Positions 61,995 to 64,000 of a stretch of 64,000 nt of DNA are shown here, one piece after another. The stretch covers positions 310,001 to 374,000 of the forward strand of contig JADJGZ010000001.1 in NCBI GenBank assembly GCA_016707785.1, in the 5' to 3' direction. Source of the DNA: Bacteroidales bacterium (GTDB taxonomy: Bacteria; Bacteroidota; Bacteroidia; Bacteroidales; UBA4417). Position 1 is the stretch's first letter, and every line of letters starts with the position of its first letter. Both the position numbers and the translations under genes were made by a program. Under the pieces are notes generated by a model. That model was not told the DNA's origin, made no database searches, and saw nothing but the letters and a program-made list of their open reading frames with translations.

Positions 61995-64000
61995 ATGATT
62001 CCTCATAACAAACTTTCGGAACTCAAAACTCACCTTAAGGGAGATGTGCTGGTTGATGAGGCCAGCCTATTAATGTATGCAACAGATGCTTCAGCCTACA
62101 GGGAACTTCCGTTAGCTGTAACCATTCCTGTTGATGATGCCGATCTCAAATACCTGGTTGGATTTGCCAGGCAGATGAAAATACCTCTTATTCCCAGAGC
62201 AGCAGGAACTTCATTGGCCGGACAGGTCGTTGGGAAAGGGATAATTGTTGATATTTCAAAGCATTTTACCTCCATTATTGAGATCAATGAGTCTGAACAT
62301 TGGGTAAGGGTTCAACCTGGAGTAGTACTTGATGAATTAAACAAAGTACTATTGCCGAAAGGATTATTTTTTGGCCCTGAGACCTCGACTTCCAGCCGGT
62401 GTATGATTGGTGGGATGGTAGGCAATAATTCATGTGGTTCACATTCTCTAGTTTATGGGAGCACGCGTGACCATACCCTCGAAATAAAGGCCATTTTAAG
62501 TAATGGCCAGGAAGTGGTTTTCAATTCGTTGACAAAAGAAGAATTTGCAAAGAAATGTCTTCAGAAAGATCTTGAAGGGAGTATCTATCAGAATATTAAT
62601 GAAATATTATCCGATCCCGGCCATCAATCAGAGATCATTCAACAATACCCCGACCCATCGATTCATCGCAGGAATACCGGGTATGCTTTAGACTTACTCC
62701 TTGATTCAAACCCTTTTATTGCCGGTAGCCAGCCATTCAATTTCTGTAAATTAATTGCAGGCTCAGAAGGCACTTTATGCCTGATAACAGAAATCAAGCT
62801 CAATTTGGTTCCCCTTCCACCTCCTGAAAAAGCTCTTTTGTGTGTTCACTGCAGTTCACTTGAAGATGCTTTCAAAGGAAATCTAGTGGCATTAAAACAC
62901 AATCCTGTTGCTGTTGAACTGATGGATGACATCATTCTTCAGCAGACCAAATCAAATATCTCTCAAAACAAGAACCGCTTCTTTTTGCAGGGAGATCCTG
63001 CTGCGATACTCATCATTGAACTGGCAGAACAAACTAAGGAAGCACTTGATTTTAAAGCCAGCAAGCTTGAATCCGATTTCAGGACTGCGGGTTATGGATA
63101 CCATTTCCCTTTGATAAAGGGTGAAGATATTAATAAAGTATGGGCATTGCGTAAAGCAGGATTAGGATTGCTTTCCAATGTACCGGGCGACGCCAAGCCC
63201 GTGGCAGTTGTTGAAGATACCGCAGTGAATCCGGAAGTGCTACCTGAATACCTTGCGGAATTCAAGTTGATGCTCGACCAGTATGGATTAAGTTGTGTAT
63301 ATCATGCTCATATTGCAACGGGAGAACTTCATCTGAGGCCTGTTTTGAATCTGAAAGAAGCAAAAGATGTTGAACTTTTCCATACCGTAGCGCTTGAAAC
63401 GGCAAAACTTGTAAAAAAATACAGGGGATCCCTCAGCGGAGAACATGGTGATGGCAGGTTAAGAGGTGAATTTATCCCCCTGATGATCGGAGAAAAGAAC
63501 TACCGCTTGCTGGAAGAGCTCAAACAGTGCTGGGATCCGGAAGGGATATTCAATCCGGGTAAGATTACCCGAACGCCTAAAATGAATTCCCAGCTGAGGT
63601 ATAACAGCGGACAACAGGTTGATGAGCCTGAAACCTATTTCGATTTTTCAAGGACACATGGATTGCTGAGGGCAGCCGAACAGTGCAATGGTTCAGCTGA
63701 TTGCAGGAAATCTTCCATCATGGGAGGTACGATGTGTCCGAGTTATATGGCTTCTTTCGATGAAAAGAACTCCACAAGAGCCAGGGCAAACATTTTAAGA
63801 GAATACCTGACTCATTCAACGAAGCCCAATCGTTTCGACCACAAGGAAATTTATGATGTGATGGACTTGTGCCTTTCGTGCAAAGGTTGTAAAAGCGAAT
63901 GCCCGTCGAATGTTGATATGGCCAGGTACAAGGCTGAATTCCTTCAACATTGGTATAAGAACCATGGAATACCCATTCGTACACGGCTCATAGCCAATAT
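61995..64000 (+). CDS. FAD-binding and Fe-S dehydrogenase (D-lactate/D-2-hydroxyglutarate type), cut by the window end
   Basis: The first 668 residues of a large flavoprotein; I translated it from the ATG at 61995 and the frame is open to the right edge. The FAD-binding PCMH domain has IPRAAGTSLAGQVVGKGIIV, INESEHWVRVQPGVVLDELN and SSRCMIGGMVGNNSCGSHSL. The FAD-linked C-terminal domain has YHAHIATGELHLRPVLNLKE and SLSGEHGDGRLRGEFIPLM. A 4Fe-4S motif follows, CLSCKGCKSECPSNVDMARY (about residue 625). The order is that of YdiJ and GlcD-GlcF-like fusions (around 950-1000 residues) that oxidise D-2-hydroxy acids and feed the quinone pool. Similarity to YdiJ in the IIVDISKH...IIEINESE segment suggests D-2-hydroxyglutarate. 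Confidence 0.9.
   Translation, partial: MIPHNKLSELKTHLKGDVLVDEASLLMYATDASAYRELPLAVTIPVDDADLKYLVGFARQMKIPLIPRAAGTSLAGQVVGKGIIVDISKHFTSIIEINESEHWVRVQPGVVLDELNKVLLPKGLFFGPETSTSSRCMIGGMVGNNSCGSHSLVYGSTRDHTLEIKAILSNGQEVVFNSLTKEEFAKKCLQKDLEGSIYQNINEILSDPGHQSEIIQQYPDPSIHRRNTGYALDLLLDSNPFIAGSQPFNFCKLIAGSEGTLCLITEIKLNLVPLPPPEKALLCVHCSSLEDAFKGNLVALKHNPVAVELMDDIILQQTKSNISQNKNRFFLQGDPAAILIIELAEQTKEALDFKASKLESDFRTAGYGYHFPLIKGEDINKVWALRKAGLGLLSNVPGDAKPVAVVEDTAVNPEVLPEYLAEFKLMLDQYGLSCVYHAHIATGELHLRPVLNLKEAKDVELFHTVALETAKLVKKYRGSLSGEHGDGRLRGEFIPLMIGEKNYRLLEELKQCWDPEGIFNPGKITRTPKMNSQLRYNSGQQVDEPETYFDFSRTHGLLRAAEQCNGSADCRKSSIMGGTMCPSYMASFDEKNSTRARANILREYLTHSTKPNRFDHKEIYDVMDLCLSCKGCKSECPSNVDMARYKAEFLQHWYKNHGIPIRTRLIAN

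Overview
The window looks like chromosome of a member of the Bacteroidota, probably an anaerobic or microaerobic Bacteroidales-type organism. Supporting signs are: several secreted proteins ending in type IX secretion (T9SS) sorting domains; promoters of the TTTG-N18-22-TAnnTTTG type in front of RNA and housekeeping genes; almost no Shine-Dalgarno sequences; an SRP RNA of the Bacteroidota type; a short D-3-phosphoglycerate dehydrogenase with Lys instead of the catalytic His; and neighbourhoods common in this phylum (DUF6913-dapA, serC-serA-DUF1015). The DNA is moderately AT-rich throughout. I see no prophage, CRISPR array or intact insertion sequence.

Layout. 1-8.3 kb: a long minus-strand unit that starts with three tiny membrane-type ORFs, then a GT2 and a GT4 glycosyltransferase, a secreted PKD/T9SS protein, the four enzymes for GDP-D-glycero-D-manno-heptose (hddA, gmhA, hddC, gmhB) and a sodium:solute symporter cut by the window edge. 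8.3-10.6 kb: SRP RNA, transaldolase, a Sua5/YrdC enzyme, a stretch of short tandem repeats and a tRNA-Lys. 10.6-18.8 kb: a DUF5916 outer-membrane-type protein, a PhoU-like protein with a Pit phosphate transporter, YggS and a hybrid histidine kinase. 18.9-23.2 kb: serine biosynthesis (serC, serA) with DUF1015, a four-helix-bundle protein and a long inverted repeat. 23.3-36.5 kb: a secreted protein, a LuxC-like acyl-CoA reductase, L31, Lon, an M1 peptidase, a peptide-binding lipoprotein, dapA and an M14 carboxypeptidase. 36.5-48.7 kb: a T9SS protein, a TPR protein, ligA with a GT22-like transferase, an S9 peptidase, and cca-(pRiA4b ORF-3-like)-miaA. 48.8-52.7 kb: an isocitrate dehydrogenase-like enzyme, an HD-like protein and a fused aconitase/isopropylmalate isomerase-like protein.

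52.7-53.2 kb is a MITE-like element with perfect 20-bp terminal inverted repeats and nested palindromes. 54.4-59.7 kb is a nitric-oxide response cluster: two Rrf2 regulators with Cys clusters, a 4Fe-4S protein, quinol-type NO reductase, two cupins and a YgbA-family protein. A similar 15-bp motif lies in front of the second regulator and in front of the reductase. 59.9 kb to the end holds a DUF1338 (HglS-like) protein, an outer-membrane barrel, an SRPBCC protein and an FAD plus Fe-S dehydrogenase that runs off the window; the first and last may act in sequence on 2-oxoadipate and D-2-hydroxyglutarate.

No wholly new defence or mobile system is evident. The parts most worth following are the heptose/T9SS unit, the NO cluster with its candidate operator, the dehydrogenase-HD-isomerase cluster, the DUF1338/FAD dehydrogenase pair and the MITE-like element.
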